64,000 nucleotides of DNA, from positions 62,001 to 126,000 of IMG/VR virus record IMGVR_UViG_3300032308_002092; one strand, 5' to 3'. This DNA is from a virus. Position 1 is the first letter of the stretch. Each line of letters opens with the position of its first letter. Position numbers and translations under genes: made by a program. This document shows positions 55,319 to 64,000 of the stretch, piece by piece. The notes under the pieces are model-generated. The model did no database searches, was not told where the DNA came from, and was given only the letters and a program-made list of their open reading frames with translations.

Positions 55319-55909
55319 ATGGCCAACAAAGCTCCATTCTTCATTAGTGGTGGAAATGCGAAGTTACGCGTAAACGGCGTAACCTTAGCGTATGTTACCG
55401 ATTTCAAATACTCTATTAAGATCAATCATACAGATGTCAGAATACTCGGCGTGTACGAACATGACACAGCAGAACCTATGTCTTACGACGTAGACGGAAG
55501 CTTTACTATAATCCGTTACGTAGAGGGCATGGTCAAGAGAGCCAAAGACAAACGTCAAGCAGTACCCAACGGTGCCAGCAATGCCGGTAACGGTGTTGGC
55601 AGCTGGACTAGGGGTTCGAGCACAGCTATTGGTAGACTTAAGGCGGGTCAGTTCAATGACGGTCGCGCCAATGAAGCTTTAGATCCGAGCACATTCCAAA
55701 ACTCTACGTGGTTCGATATAGAGTTCTATCAGAAGATCGGCAACGGCCAAACCGGCGTGGCTCGCATACGCAACTGTAAAATTACCAGTGCCGAGTCCCA
55801 AGTGGGTAAGCGAGGTCTCATGACCCAGACCTTCACGTTTATCGCGAATGCAGTAGATGAAGACTCCTTTATTGCAAACTCATCGGGCGTTGGTCAAACT
55901 ACGGCGTAA
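55319..55909 (+). CDS. Tail tube-like protein 2, 196 aa
   Basis: RVNGVTLAYVTDFKYSIKIN, GVYEHDTAEPMSYDVDGSF and GLMTQTFTFIANAVDEDSF align with tube protein 1 along its length. GGGAGG precedes the ATG at 55319. Possibly a minor tube, tube initiator or terminator variant. Confidence 0.7.
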   Translation: MANKAPFFISGGNAKLRVNGVTLAYVTDFKYSIKINHTDVRILGVYEHDTAEPMSYDVDGSFTIIRYVEGMVKRAKDKRQAVPNGASNAGNGVGSWTRGSSTAIGRLKAGQFNDGRANEALDPSTFQNSTWFDIEFYQKIGNGQTGVARIRNCKITSAESQVGKRGLMTQTFTFIANAVDEDSFIANSSGVGQTTA

Positions 55910-55918
55910 GGATATCTA

Positions 55919-56500
55919 ATGTCTAGATCTGGTTTTGATAGAAGCGGCGGCAAAATAGTAGATAGGGTTGCCAATAACCTACTCTCTAATATAGGCAACA
56001 TATCAACCAAGCCTGAAGCTAAGTACCACACGGGTGCGCGGTGTGTAGTTAAGGTGAATGGTGTACTAGTCGGTTTTGCATTCTCAGTATCCTGGTCTAT
56101 CCAAACAGAGAACCAAGAGATACGCACCATAGATGAGTATCTACCAGTAGAGCTAGCGCCCAGCATGGTCTCTGTAAGTGGGACAATGGGGACGTTTGTT
56201 ATACCGGGCCGTAGTGCTACTTCAGAGCGACTACAGTCTAACGCGTTGTCTTTTATGCAAAACAAATACATCACCATAGAGATCTCAGACTCTGCTACTG
56301 GCACCCTGTTATTCAAGACTAACAAGGCGGTCATAACTGGACAGTCGACCAGCATTCAGTCAGAGCAGATGTCTGTGACACAGCTAACCTGGAAGGCAAT
56401 CGGTTGGCAACATGAGTTTGCCCCAGAAGAGCCCACCGAATCCGGTGGCGATAGACTAGTCTCTGGTGTTAAGAATTTCGCTAAAACTTTGGGCTTTTAG
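55919..56500 (+). CDS. Tail tube-like protein 3, 193 aa
   Basis: VKVNGVLVGFAFSVSWSIQTE, RTIDEYLPVELAPSMVSVSG and SVTQLTWKAIGWQ keep the tube-fold pattern but are more divergent. Nine nucleotides separate it from tube 2. It may be the tube initiator or adapter to the baseplate. Confidence 0.65.
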   Translation: MSRSGFDRSGGKIVDRVANNLLSNIGNISTKPEAKYHTGARCVVKVNGVLVGFAFSVSWSIQTENQEIRTIDEYLPVELAPSMVSVSGTMGTFVIPGRSATSERLQSNALSFMQNKYITIEISDSATGTLLFKTNKAVITGQSTSIQSEQMSVTQLTWKAIGWQHEFAPEEPTESGGDRLVSGVKNFAKTLGF

Positions 56501-56506
56501 TATAAT
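56501..56506 (+). promoter_or_regulatory. TATAAT box before the tail chaperone
   Basis: TAGTATAATCC directly after the tube 3 stop, 20 nt before the chaperone ATG. Confidence 0.35.
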
Positions 56507-56525
56507 CCATTGATGGAGGATAATC

Positions 56526-56906
56526 ATGGAACTACCATCACGCGAGAAGACTTTCTACTTTGATCACACAGGTGAATCTGGCTTTAGGTATGAGGGTCAC
56601 TTCACTATTAAGTGTAGGCTGAATACAGCAGAGAAAATTTCTAGAGAGAACGAGATCTCTAGGCTACTTGGGGATTCAACCAACCCAACCAGGGAACTAC
56701 AGTCCCTGGCACTATGCCTTGCGACGTGCCGCGTACATGTTATCGATGCCCCCGAGTGGTTTAAGCAGACTAGAGGTCTTTTAGAAGACGACTCTGCACT
56801 TGCTGAACTATATATTAAGATTATGGACACCACCGACGAGTGGCGCAAAGAGGTGTCTAAGAACGCCTCTAAGACAGATAAAAAAGAAGAGCAAGTGGGA
56901 AACTAG
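56526..56906 (+). CDS. Tail assembly chaperone (gpG-like)
   Basis: 126 aa between tube and tape-measure genes, where the lambda gpG-type chaperone sits. GGAGG precedes the ATG. The last sense codons contain the slippery heptamer G_GGA_AAC (56897-56903), just before the stop. Frameshifting makes a longer chaperone that binds the tape measure. Confidence 0.75.
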   Translation: MELPSREKTFYFDHTGESGFRYEGHFTIKCRLNTAEKISRENEISRLLGDSTNPTRELQSLALCLATCRVHVIDAPEWFKQTRGLLEDDSALAELYIKIMDTTDEWRKEVSKNASKTDKKEEQVGN

Positions 56907-57367
56907 ACGCGGATAGGGAAGATGATTCCCTCTCCGCTTTAGAAGCCATAGATAAACTCACCTACAACATAGCTCGTGCTGCTCTAAGCACCGAGCAATC
57001 ACAACTATTATTCCTACGCTCCTGGTGGTCTAAGTACTATAATCGTCCATTAAAAGATCCGCTATTACAAGAGTATACGCTAGAAGACCTGTATTACGAG
57101 TACAGGGACAAGGTTGAGCGCGAAGAGGCTGCTCAAGAAGCCTCTGAAGAAGCTACTGATAATATAGAACAGAAGAAGATAGACGAAGCCATGGCTTGGG
57201 CGGAAGAGGAAGAGCTGAGAGAGCAAGAAGCGCTAGCTCAGGAGCCAACTGACACCGACACCTTATCTGAGGACGACAAGGCCTGGATGGAGGACCAGCT
57301 CGAGCAGGCTAAGGCTATCTACGGTGAAGACTTTGGCGAAGATATAGTAGAGGACTTCGATGGCTGA
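56897..57367 (+). CDS. -1 frameshift extension of the tail chaperone (gpGT-like)
   Basis: In the -1 frame the sequence is open from GGG-AAA-CTA for about 156 codons to TGA at 57365, with no start codon or SD of its own. It is acidic and helical (LEAIDKLTYNIARAALS, EQKKIDEAMAWAEEEE). It overlaps the tape-measure start by 8 nt. Expected product is the fusion 56526 to 57367 with slippage at 56897-56903. Confidence 0.75.
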   Translation, partial: GKLDADREDDSLSALEAIDKLTYNIARAALSTEQSQLLFLRSWWSKYYNRPLKDPLLQEYTLEDLYYEYRDKVEREEAAQEASEEATDNIEQKKIDEAMAWAEEEELREQEALAQEPTDTDTLSEDDKAWMEDQLEQAKAIYGEDFGEDIVEDFDG

Positions 57368-60245
57368 CAACGACGATATCAATAGCCGTAAAGACAAGAA
57401 GCATATCAACGAGCGCACCGACAGCTTCATGAAGCCGTATGTAGAGGCTGTCGATAAGTTCAATAGATTGAAAAATCTAGAAACCAAAGGACTTAGAGAC
57501 CAAGAGCGCGACTGGCACGAAGAGCAGGAATATTACGATACACTTCAAAAACGCTATGGCCACATATACGAAGACGCACTAGGCACTCCAGAAGGCTCTA
57601 AAGAAAGAGTCGCTCTAAATAGGATGGAGAATCGTCTAACTCAAACAAAAGAGAGAGTGTCTACTCTTGGCGATAATTATGTTCAAAATCTAACTGAACA
57701 CGACCTGATGCTTCGCGAGCGTATGGCTAACCAGGTGCGCGAGCATGCCAATAAGGACATGTCGCTAAAGTCCTTGCCTTTCGCTGCAAGAGCTCACGCC
57801 ATGCATCGAGCAAAAATCCTGGTCGAGAGCGGTGGTATTAATGAATCAAGGATACAAGAGGGTAAGGAACAGCTAGCAGCTAAAGCAGATACTCAGCGAG
57901 CTTCGTTGTTTGAAACCATCAGCAATATGAGCAATACCGATGAGCTTGATAAGGAGTTTCTAGGCAAGGCAAAAAAGTTAGAGACAACTAAGAGAAGAGC
58001 TGTAACGCTAGAGGCCGCAGAGCAAGTAATAAAGAGCAAGGGCTTAGATACCGAGAGCGTACTAAAGTCAAGCGAAGCCAAGAGAGAAAAGATACTCGCC
58101 CAGAGAGACAATCTAGCTCTACAATACAAGGTCTCGCAGGGTAAGACTGGTACCATGGACGAAGAGTCTAGTAAGCTTAATGATTTAACCAATAAGTTTC
58201 TAGATGCTCAGCAGAAATTTATCGACGCGCTCGACGAGTCACCAGAGGCCCTGGAAGATTTCAAGAAATCAGTGGTCGATGCTGGCAAAGCCATGGATGA
58301 TCAGAATAAGATCGTCAAGGAGATGAATAGGCAAGGCAAGGATAGCGGGAATCGTGGAAGCATGATTTCTGTCCTTGACGCGGCATCTGCTGGGATACAA
58401 GCAGCGGGTAAGTTGTATACTTACGGAGCAGTTACTTCTGAGAATCAACAGATGGCGCAAAGAGCGCAGTTTGCTAGAATACAAAACCAGACATTCATGG
58501 AGCACTATGGTGCATCCCAAGGCGACATGATGGCGTTGGCAATGGTACAGTCGCAAGCCGCAGGTCGATCTACAGAGAAGGGCAACGAACAAGGCAAAGA
58601 CATGTTAATCGGTCAGACTATAGACGCAGCAGGTGCGGGTATTAGTGCTGGCCTAGATATATCTGCTGCGTCTGGTAGTACTTTAAATCCAGTAGGTATT
58701 GCTGCTAAGGCCGCAAAAGAAGCCGCAAGGCATGCAGAAGCGCTTGGTATGCGAGGCATAGATGTGACTCGAGGCATTTCTGTAAACCAAGCAAGCATAG
58801 AAGGCTACCAAAACCGATACGATTTATCTAGAGCTACAAATGAGATCAAGGGCTCTGCGATGCAAGAGTTCTACAATCAGTCCGCAACCAACTTTGCTGC
58901 GTCTTCTGGTTTTGGCCAAAGAAGAAGCGACGTTTTCTCTGAGATGCAGAAGAGCAGACTAGGGATGGCAGGTCTAGGAGTTAGCACCGAAGAACAAGCA
59001 GCGATGTACCAGACTGCGGCTCGCTCAATGGGTGACGTGTTCACGAAACGCGGCGCAGCAGGCATGCAGGCTGCGGTCAGTAGAGCTGCTGAGGTTGGAG
59101 TCTCTGGCGTAACTTCTGGACAAGATTACCTCGCTAGAATCGGCCAAGTAGCTCAGGTTGGTGGTAGCGATAAGCAGATAGAAGACATCTTGGCCAACGC
59201 TGTCGCAAGAGGCGTAGATGATGCTAAGTCATTTGGCGACATGGTAGACTCCCTAACTCAACTATCTGGATCGTCAGCTGCATCTGGTATAGATGTTACC
59301 GGAGCCACTAACGCAGGCATGCTTCGTAGTTTGGACTCTACTAGAGGCAATGGTCTCGATCAGAGATTGAACTTAAATGCGGTAGAGAAAGGCATGCAAG
59401 CTGTAAAAGCAATGTCCTCCGATACTGGGCTGACATTTGCATCTCTGATAGAGCAGGCTGACCTGTCCAATAAGTTCTCAGATATGTCTATGCCTGGTAG
59501 GGCTAACGCAGCTGCTGTGAGTACAGAGGAAGCAAGGACCGTTCAAGGACTATTGAAGGCCGGCGAAACGAAGCTAGCGAAGACCACTGCAGAGAGACTC
59601 GGTATCTCAGAGATGTTCTTTGATCAATCTGGGGAGCTGCGCGAAGACGCACAGAAAAGAGCTTCTGATTTTGTAGAGACGAAACGCTCTAAGATCATGT
59701 CGAATTTGTCAGCGCTGACGACCGATAAAGATCAAATTGAAAGAATAAAGAGCGGTAATCTAATACCGGGCGACGATGCGATAGTAAAGGCCAGTGGTTT
59801 AAATAGAGAGGGGCTTGCTTCACTTGGTAATGGCGAATTCTCTAAAGAGGAATTGAAACAAATAACAGGTGACGCAGCCGCAGCTCAGATGAGCACTAAA
59901 GTAGCTCCAGCTACCGGTAAGGCTAGGATGTCTGGTGCCGGGGAGGAAGTTGGTGGTGGTCTAGGCAAGATAGCAGCGGAGATGAGCAGGATAGCTACGT
60001 CACTCGAGCCACTAAAGGCAATGACTAAAGCTACTACAGCCGCAGGCGAGATGAAGTTGGATACAGGAGCATTCGATGGCTCTGTCGCCAACTTTACCGC
60101 AGCAGTGGATAAATTTATCGCAGCTATAGGCGAAAAAGGCGGACCTGGTTCTTCAGTAAAACCGGCAACATCGACGACCACAGTACAACCAGCTAGTGAT
60201 ATTCGGCCGAATATGAGGAAAAGCTCACCTAAGGCTTTACAATAA
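57360..60245 (+). CDS. Tape measure protein, 961 aa
   Basis: Long helical protein with an acidic/charged N-terminus, Ala-rich middle (GAGISAGLDISAASGSTLNP) and a coiled C-terminus. Position after the frameshift chaperone and before the hub fixes its identity. Length suggests a tail of roughly 140 nm by the usual ~0.15 nm per residue rule. No peptidase or lysozyme motif seen. Confidence 0.75.
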   Translation: MADNDDINSRKDKKHINERTDSFMKPYVEAVDKFNRLKNLETKGLRDQERDWHEEQEYYDTLQKRYGHIYEDALGTPEGSKERVALNRMENRLTQTKERVSTLGDNYVQNLTEHDLMLRERMANQVREHANKDMSLKSLPFAARAHAMHRAKILVESGGINESRIQEGKEQLAAKADTQRASLFETISNMSNTDELDKEFLGKAKKLETTKRRAVTLEAAEQVIKSKGLDTESVLKSSEAKREKILAQRDNLALQYKVSQGKTGTMDEESSKLNDLTNKFLDAQQKFIDALDESPEALEDFKKSVVDAGKAMDDQNKIVKEMNRQGKDSGNRGSMISVLDAASAGIQAAGKLYTYGAVTSENQQMAQRAQFARIQNQTFMEHYGASQGDMMALAMVQSQAAGRSTEKGNEQGKDMLIGQTIDAAGAGISAGLDISAASGSTLNPVGIAAKAAKEAARHAEALGMRGIDVTRGISVNQASIEGYQNRYDLSRATNEIKGSAMQEFYNQSATNFAASSGFGQRRSDVFSEMQKSRLGMAGLGVSTEEQAAMYQTAARSMGDVFTKRGAAGMQAAVSRAAEVGVSGVTSGQDYLARIGQVAQVGGSDKQIEDILANAVARGVDDAKSFGDMVDSLTQLSGSSAASGIDVTGATNAGMLRSLDSTRGNGLDQRLNLNAVEKGMQAVKAMSSDTGLTFASLIEQADLSNKFSDMSMPGRANAAAVSTEEARTVQGLLKAGETKLAKTTAERLGISEMFFDQSGELREDAQKRASDFVETKRSKIMSNLSALTTDKDQIERIKSGNLIPGDDAIVKASGLNREGLASLGNGEFSKEELKQITGDAAAAQMSTKVAPATGKARMSGAGEEVGGGLGKIAAEMSRIATSLEPLKAMTKATTAAGEMKLDTGAFDGSVANFTAAVDKFIAAIGEKGGPGSSVKPATSTTTVQPASDIRPNMRKSSPKALQ

Positions 60246-60258
60246 GATGGGTCCATGA

Positions 60259-61986
60259 ATGACTATTAAACAACCAGACTGTAGAGTTATAGTTTTTAAT
60301 CTCGATGAGAGAGAGGGCTCTAATTTAAAAAATTCTGCAGTAGCGCCAATCGGGTCTACCGAGATAGATATCAGTTCTAATGTGATATCTGTAAAAACAA
60401 GTAAAGCCAAGTCTTCCGCATCCGGCACATTTGCCATACAACTCGACTCATCCAGCAACTGGGTATCGCTGATAAGCGTCGGTAGCTGGATCTCTATTTT
60501 TATTGACGAGAAACAAATCCCAGACCTCTCTCTTGTCCAATGGGAGCAAGACTCACTTAAATGGATTGGGCGCATAGATACGGTTAGAGCAACTCGTCAA
60601 GTCGATCAAACCACGGGTGCGTGGATAACGACCTACACCATATCTGGTAGAGACTGGGCTTCTGCCTTAGAAGCAATGATATACATCGATACTATTGCCT
60701 CAGAGTCTCCAAAGGCATTGGCGGCTGCACCGGGCAACTCTGGTGTTGGTCAGGCTACTCGTTTTGTTTTTGACGATAAGGTTAGAGGTCTGTACAACAA
60801 GGGCGTCGTAAGTTCAAGCGACATCGCAGAGATGCTGTTGGATATATGGGGCAAGCAAGGAAGCGCTTTCAATATAACATCTAGCCTAAGCGCAGAGATG
60901 GCAGAGCGCTTTATGCCATTCGCCCCATTTTACCTACCGGGTAGCATCCCACTATACATGGGTAAGACACCAGAGTTTCGCCTGTCATCTATTGTTGAGC
61001 GCAAGTACGGTAAGCTCGTTAGAGAAGGTGAGTACGAGAATAATGTGGAAGCGGCTGGGGCATTTGACTACACGACCATATTAGGCGTGAACTCCATATG
61101 GCAGGTTCTTAACGCTACCACTACTGTTGGCGGTATCAACGAAATACTCGCTGATCTTGATTTTTCAGATGGGTCACCAAACATGACCATATTTAAGCGG
61201 ATCAGGCCGTTCTCTCTGAAAAGAGAAGGGTTGTCGCTTTCTTCTTTGCTGCCTTTTTCTTCGCCATCTGTGTCTGTGCTTGGATCTGATCACAAATCTG
61301 AAATAACATCCTCCTTCTTCCTACTGCCTAAGACCTACATAGATACCGCGAACATCCTTTACGTTGACGTCGGCGGCAACTGGGGTGATGTGATTAACTT
61401 TATTGAGGTAATGCCGGTTCTATCGCTGTGGCCAAGCTTAGAAGTACCTAAGGCGGTATTCAAGGGCAATAACGCTATCTACAGTATACCCAGCTATACA
61501 ATCAGTGGTTTTAAACCTATACGCATAGAAGTCACTATGTTCCCACTAAAGAGCGACGGAGCTCCTGACATAGTAGGAATCAGAGATTGGCTCGAAGTGC
61601 TACAAGAGTGGTACTTCGACACGCATAAAATGTTAAATGGTACTGTTGTATTCTCTGGTCAGAGTGGCTACATATCCGTTGGAAACAACATCTTGTTTTC
61701 AGCAAACTCTATATCGGATGCTAGCTTCGTATCGACTAGTGGGATACCTAATTTTGGAAGCGGTAATGATCCGCACATCTTGGCCCACGTAGAGAGCGTT
61801 TCCCACTCAGTAGAAAAGAACCCAAATGGTGCACTAAACTACACAACTACGGTTCAGTTCGTTAGAGGTATTATTGTCGACAATGAAGGGTCTTCTAAGA
61901 TAGCGAGCGGAAACAGTGGTTTTGGAGTTGATTCAAAGGCGCCGAGCGATCCTAAAAACAACAAAAATGTCTTGGTGACTAAGTGA
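60259..61986 (+). CDS. Baseplate hub protein, 575 aa
   Basis: Beta-rich, with WIGRIDTVRATRQVDQTTGAW near residue 115 and SGRDWASALEAMIYIDT, as in hub proteins with a gp27/late-control-D type fold. Position between tape measure and spike-type gene supports this. 4-nt overlap downstream. Confidence 0.6.
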   Translation: MTIKQPDCRVIVFNLDEREGSNLKNSAVAPIGSTEIDISSNVISVKTSKAKSSASGTFAIQLDSSSNWVSLISVGSWISIFIDEKQIPDLSLVQWEQDSLKWIGRIDTVRATRQVDQTTGAWITTYTISGRDWASALEAMIYIDTIASESPKALAAAPGNSGVGQATRFVFDDKVRGLYNKGVVSSSDIAEMLLDIWGKQGSAFNITSSLSAEMAERFMPFAPFYLPGSIPLYMGKTPEFRLSSIVERKYGKLVREGEYENNVEAAGAFDYTTILGVNSIWQVLNATTTVGGINEILADLDFSDGSPNMTIFKRIRPFSLKREGLSLSSLLPFSSPSVSVLGSDHKSEITSSFFLLPKTYIDTANILYVDVGGNWGDVINFIEVMPVLSLWPSLEVPKAVFKGNNAIYSIPSYTISGFKPIRIEVTMFPLKSDGAPDIVGIRDWLEVLQEWYFDTHKMLNGTVVFSGQSGYISVGNNILFSANSISDASFVSTSGIPNFGSGNDPHILAHVESVSHSVEKNPNGALNYTTTVQFVRGIIVDNEGSSKIASGNSGFGVDSKAPSDPKNNKNVLVTK

Positions 61987-62981
61987 TAAAAGACTCCTCC
62001 ATATGGCGTGATATAAGCAGTATCGCAGTAGTGCCGAACAACCCTATTGTTACTGGGGTTGTAGTGGATAAAACGGACGATAAAGAGCTCGGTAGCGTCA
62101 GATACTTTGTCGATGTGGCATCTAATGGTAGACGCTATCAGATACAATGCATTCAAATGGTTCGCTTCGGTAGCCCGTACAACTACGAGCAGTACACTTA
62201 CACCAAGATGGAGAACATAATCCCTCCGGCTTTGCCTGATGTCAACCCACTAGACTACGGTTTAAAATCTGGGGACACAGTTATAGTTGCTCAGTTGTCT
62301 GGCTCTGAGGGGGTGATACTCGGCGCTGTCAAACACCCTAAGCGTAAAAGCCAAGTGCCAGCCGATGACGTTGGCTACGAGTCTTGCTACAATGGCATTA
62401 AGACCCAGATAAAGAAAGATGGTAGCTACAAAATTACCTTTCAAGGCAAGCCGTTGCCCACAGTTGATGCGCAACTAAAGCTACCAATCATGACGCCAAC
62501 CCTACCAGACGCATTAGCATATAACCCGCTCATATCGGGTAGTAGCTTTGGTTTCGACGAGAAGGGTGGCTACGAGGTTACTGATGCCTCCGTCGTCTTG
62601 CCGCAGAGCATCAAGATCGACAAAGCTGGCGGCACAACTACTATCACCTCTGGCTTGGTGACTATAGCGATCGACAAGAAGACTCAGAAGATAGATGTGT
62701 CTTGTATCGACGCTGCAATATCTGCGAAGAAGTCAGTGAAGATAGATACAACTCAGCTCGAGATGTCTGGCCTTGCTGGAGTAAAGATCAAGGGTGCCAA
62801 GATAGCCATTGGCTTCGGTGGCGTCGAGCTCATCGACTCTATCATACAACTAATCGACAACATTGGCCTTTTGGTCATACCACACCACTTGGGTCCCTGC
62901 TCACCTGTGTCTGCCTCTCCTACGTGGGCGCAGATACTGGCACTGAAGGTTAAACTATCCCTGATCAAAGGCAGTCTATAA
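61983..62981 (+). CDS. Baseplate spike/gpV-like protein, 332 aa
   Basis: An OB-like N-terminal region (ITGVVVDKTDDKELGSVRY, LKSGDTVIVAQLSGSEGVIL) and repetitive beta region (KIDKAGGTTTITSGLVTIAID) resemble gp5/gpV spikes. Ends GPCSPVSASPTW before a helix. Its position supports spike. Confidence 0.65.
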   Translation: MIKDSSIWRDISSIAVVPNNPIVTGVVVDKTDDKELGSVRYFVDVASNGRRYQIQCIQMVRFGSPYNYEQYTYTKMENIIPPALPDVNPLDYGLKSGDTVIVAQLSGSEGVILGAVKHPKRKSQVPADDVGYESCYNGIKTQIKKDGSYKITFQGKPLPTVDAQLKLPIMTPTLPDALAYNPLISGSSFGFDEKGGYEVTDASVVLPQSIKIDKAGGTTTITSGLVTIAIDKKTQKIDVSCIDAAISAKKSVKIDTTQLEMSGLAGVKIKGAKIAIGFGGVELIDSIIQLIDNIGLLVIPHHLGPCSPVSASPTWAQILALKVKLSLIKGSL

Positions 62982-62982
62982 T
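62977..62982 (+). promoter_or_regulatory. TATAAT box before the 63002 gene
   Basis: GTCTATAATAG overlaps the stop of the spike gene; 19 nt before the ATG. Confidence 0.3.
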
Positions 62983-63001
62983 AGTCGAGGGGGTGTTGTA
63001 G

Positions 63002-63943
63002 ATGCCAATAAGAGAAGCAAGTAAAGCCGTAAATGATGCTGCACAAGCACAATTAGGAGGGCTAGTAACTTCTATTGCAAAATCTATTAATTCCAGAAAA
63101 AGCCCATACGAGCCAATAGTAGAGAACTGGTATAAGTCGCTCCCGTATGCCTTTATTGCTACTGACTCTAGTGGCGCACAAAAATCATTCAACCTCCCAC
63201 TAAACCCCAACAACATCAGTATAACTACGCATTTTGCCACCAACGTTATTGCAACCATCGGTGGGACCGTAGAAGAGCATGCGCCACAGCGCTACTTCGA
63301 TATCTCGATATCTGGCACGACCGGTATAGCTCCTCAGCACATCGAGGAGTCGCCGGTAGTGTCTAGGCCTAACACGGCGATCGATGGCAGAACAGCCTAT
63401 ACGCCAGAGTTCAATCTAGGTGCGCTAACTGGTGGGTTCTTCGCCAAGACTACTGGACAGTTGGATAACGCTCTAAATAAAGCACGTGACATTCTTGGCG
63501 GATCTAAGAAGCACGAGTCTGGAGTTGCAGCTGCGTCTAGTGGGTACGCAGCGTTCCACAATTTCTATAAATTCTTACTAGCAAACAAGAACCAGCTGTC
63601 AGGCGGCGGCTCTTCTATTGCTGGGTTTGGCTCATCTAGCAAGGCGCAACCACTTAGGTTCCTTTCGTACAAAGACAACCAAGAGTATAAGTGTGCAATT
63701 TTGCGCTTTGAGCTGATTCGCTCAGCGGACAACCCAATGCTCTACAACTACAATATACAGCTTAGGGCTTACAGCCTTAGCAGCACTGGTTTTAGCGATT
63801 TTAAGGAGCTGGGAAACTTGCGTCTACAAGTACTTGGCTTGGGTGGTGACTCTTCTACGCTCTCTAGTTTTAAGAACAAAATATCGGGTGCGAAGGCAGG
63901 AATAGCTGCAGTGTCTGGCGCCTTTAAATCGTTTGGTAGGTAA
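63002..63943 (+). CDS. Baseplate/tail protein, 313 aa
   Basis: LNPNNISITTHFATNVI, VEEHAPQRYFDISISGTTG and LRFELIRSADNPMLYNY are blocks seen in baseplate proteins of contractile phages. Exact role (wedge or hub cap) uncertain. Confidence 0.6.
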   Translation: MPIREASKAVNDAAQAQLGGLVTSIAKSINSRKSPYEPIVENWYKSLPYAFIATDSSGAQKSFNLPLNPNNISITTHFATNVIATIGGTVEEHAPQRYFDISISGTTGIAPQHIEESPVVSRPNTAIDGRTAYTPEFNLGALTGGFFAKTTGQLDNALNKARDILGGSKKHESGVAAASSGYAAFHNFYKFLLANKNQLSGGGSSIAGFGSSSKAQPLRFLSYKDNQEYKCAILRFELIRSADNPMLYNYNIQLRAYSLSSTGFSDFKELGNLRLQVLGLGGDSSTLSSFKNKISGAKAGIAAVSGAFKSFGR

Positions 63944-63946
63944 CCG

Positions 63947-64000
63947 ATGACTAGTGCGATCGAGACTGGCTTCTCACAGATGTCAGACCTAAACCTCTGG
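63947..64000 (+). CDS. Partial late gene at right edge
   Basis: ATG 63947, 4 nt after the previous stop; only 18 codons visible (MTSAIETGFSQMSDLNLW). Probably the next baseplate gene. Function unknown. Confidence 0.5.
   Translation, partial: MTSAIETGFSQMSDLNLW

Noticed and set aside
1-64000. tRNA genes, integrase, attachment sites, insertion sequences
   Set aside because: None recognised by eye on either strand; a tRNAscan-SE run would be needed to exclude tRNAs fully.

Overview
The window is part of a large tailed dsDNA phage with a contractile tail. It encodes a tail sheath, three tail-tube-like proteins, a frameshifting tail chaperone pair, a tape measure protein and baseplate proteins. 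It also carries a nucleotide-metabolism set (ThyX, class I ribonucleotide reductase, RNase HI, ATP-dependent ligase) and two lysins. Several genes encode predicted lipoproteins with lipobox signal peptides and cell-wall enzymes, which fits a Gram-negative (didermic) host. The host itself cannot be named from sequence alone. No tRNA, integrase, CRISPR array, terminase, portal or major capsid gene was recognised, so the virion-head genes must lie outside the window.

Layout. Positions 1-47929 are mostly on the minus strand: densely packed small genes, often overlapping by 1-4 nt (ATGA, TAATG), with strong Shine-Dalgarno (SD) sites. Inside this block are plus-strand islands: a ClpP-like protease (13239), nrdB-nrdA with an inserted homing endonuclease (18367-21928), a small structural-type gene (22983) and a second one (44255). 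At 47.93-47.95 kb transcription diverges, and everything from 47954 to the end is the plus-strand late tail module in canonical order: neck/connector-type genes, sheath, tubes, chaperone with -1 frameshift, tape measure, hub, spike, baseplate.

The accessory minus-strand region holds the unusual material. (1) A family of at least 16 tiny Gly/Asp/Tyr-rich proteins starts with an IDG motif and mostly ends in PSDW or a close variant. They lie in tandem at 7.4-9.5 kb and 35.9-38.7 kb, plus one at 23.9 kb. (2) Six intergenic elements fold as type II hammerhead ribozymes (33.25, 33.85, 42.05, 42.59, 45.02, 45.98 kb). Each begins just after a stop codon and ends just ahead of the next gene; they flank a three-member paralogous protein family (33313, 42126, 45512) and separate a pair of tandem paralogs (44737, 45080). 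(3) A ~180-nt spacer at 31.2-31.4 kb can form two H-type pseudoknots. (4) A ~1 kb non-coding region (40441-41470) with a sharp strand-composition switch may be a replication origin or packaging region. (5) A recurring promoter-like motif (TTCCCGA followed by an A/T-rich TATA-like stretch) precedes many minus-strand genes, and a 13-bp repeat, CGTAGCAGTGTCA, occurs five times.

Functionally, early/middle genes would supply dNTPs, remodel proteins (MoxR-like ATPase with a VWA/metallopeptidase partner, an FtsH/Cdc48-type AAA ATPase, ClpP-like and trypsin-like proteases) and modify the cell envelope (lipoprotein transglycosylase, two lipoprotein metallopeptidases, a collagen/PA14 lipoprotein). Two proteins near the left edge resemble the Thoeris anti-defence family Tad2 (DUF2829). 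All functions are inferred by reading motifs; no database search was run.
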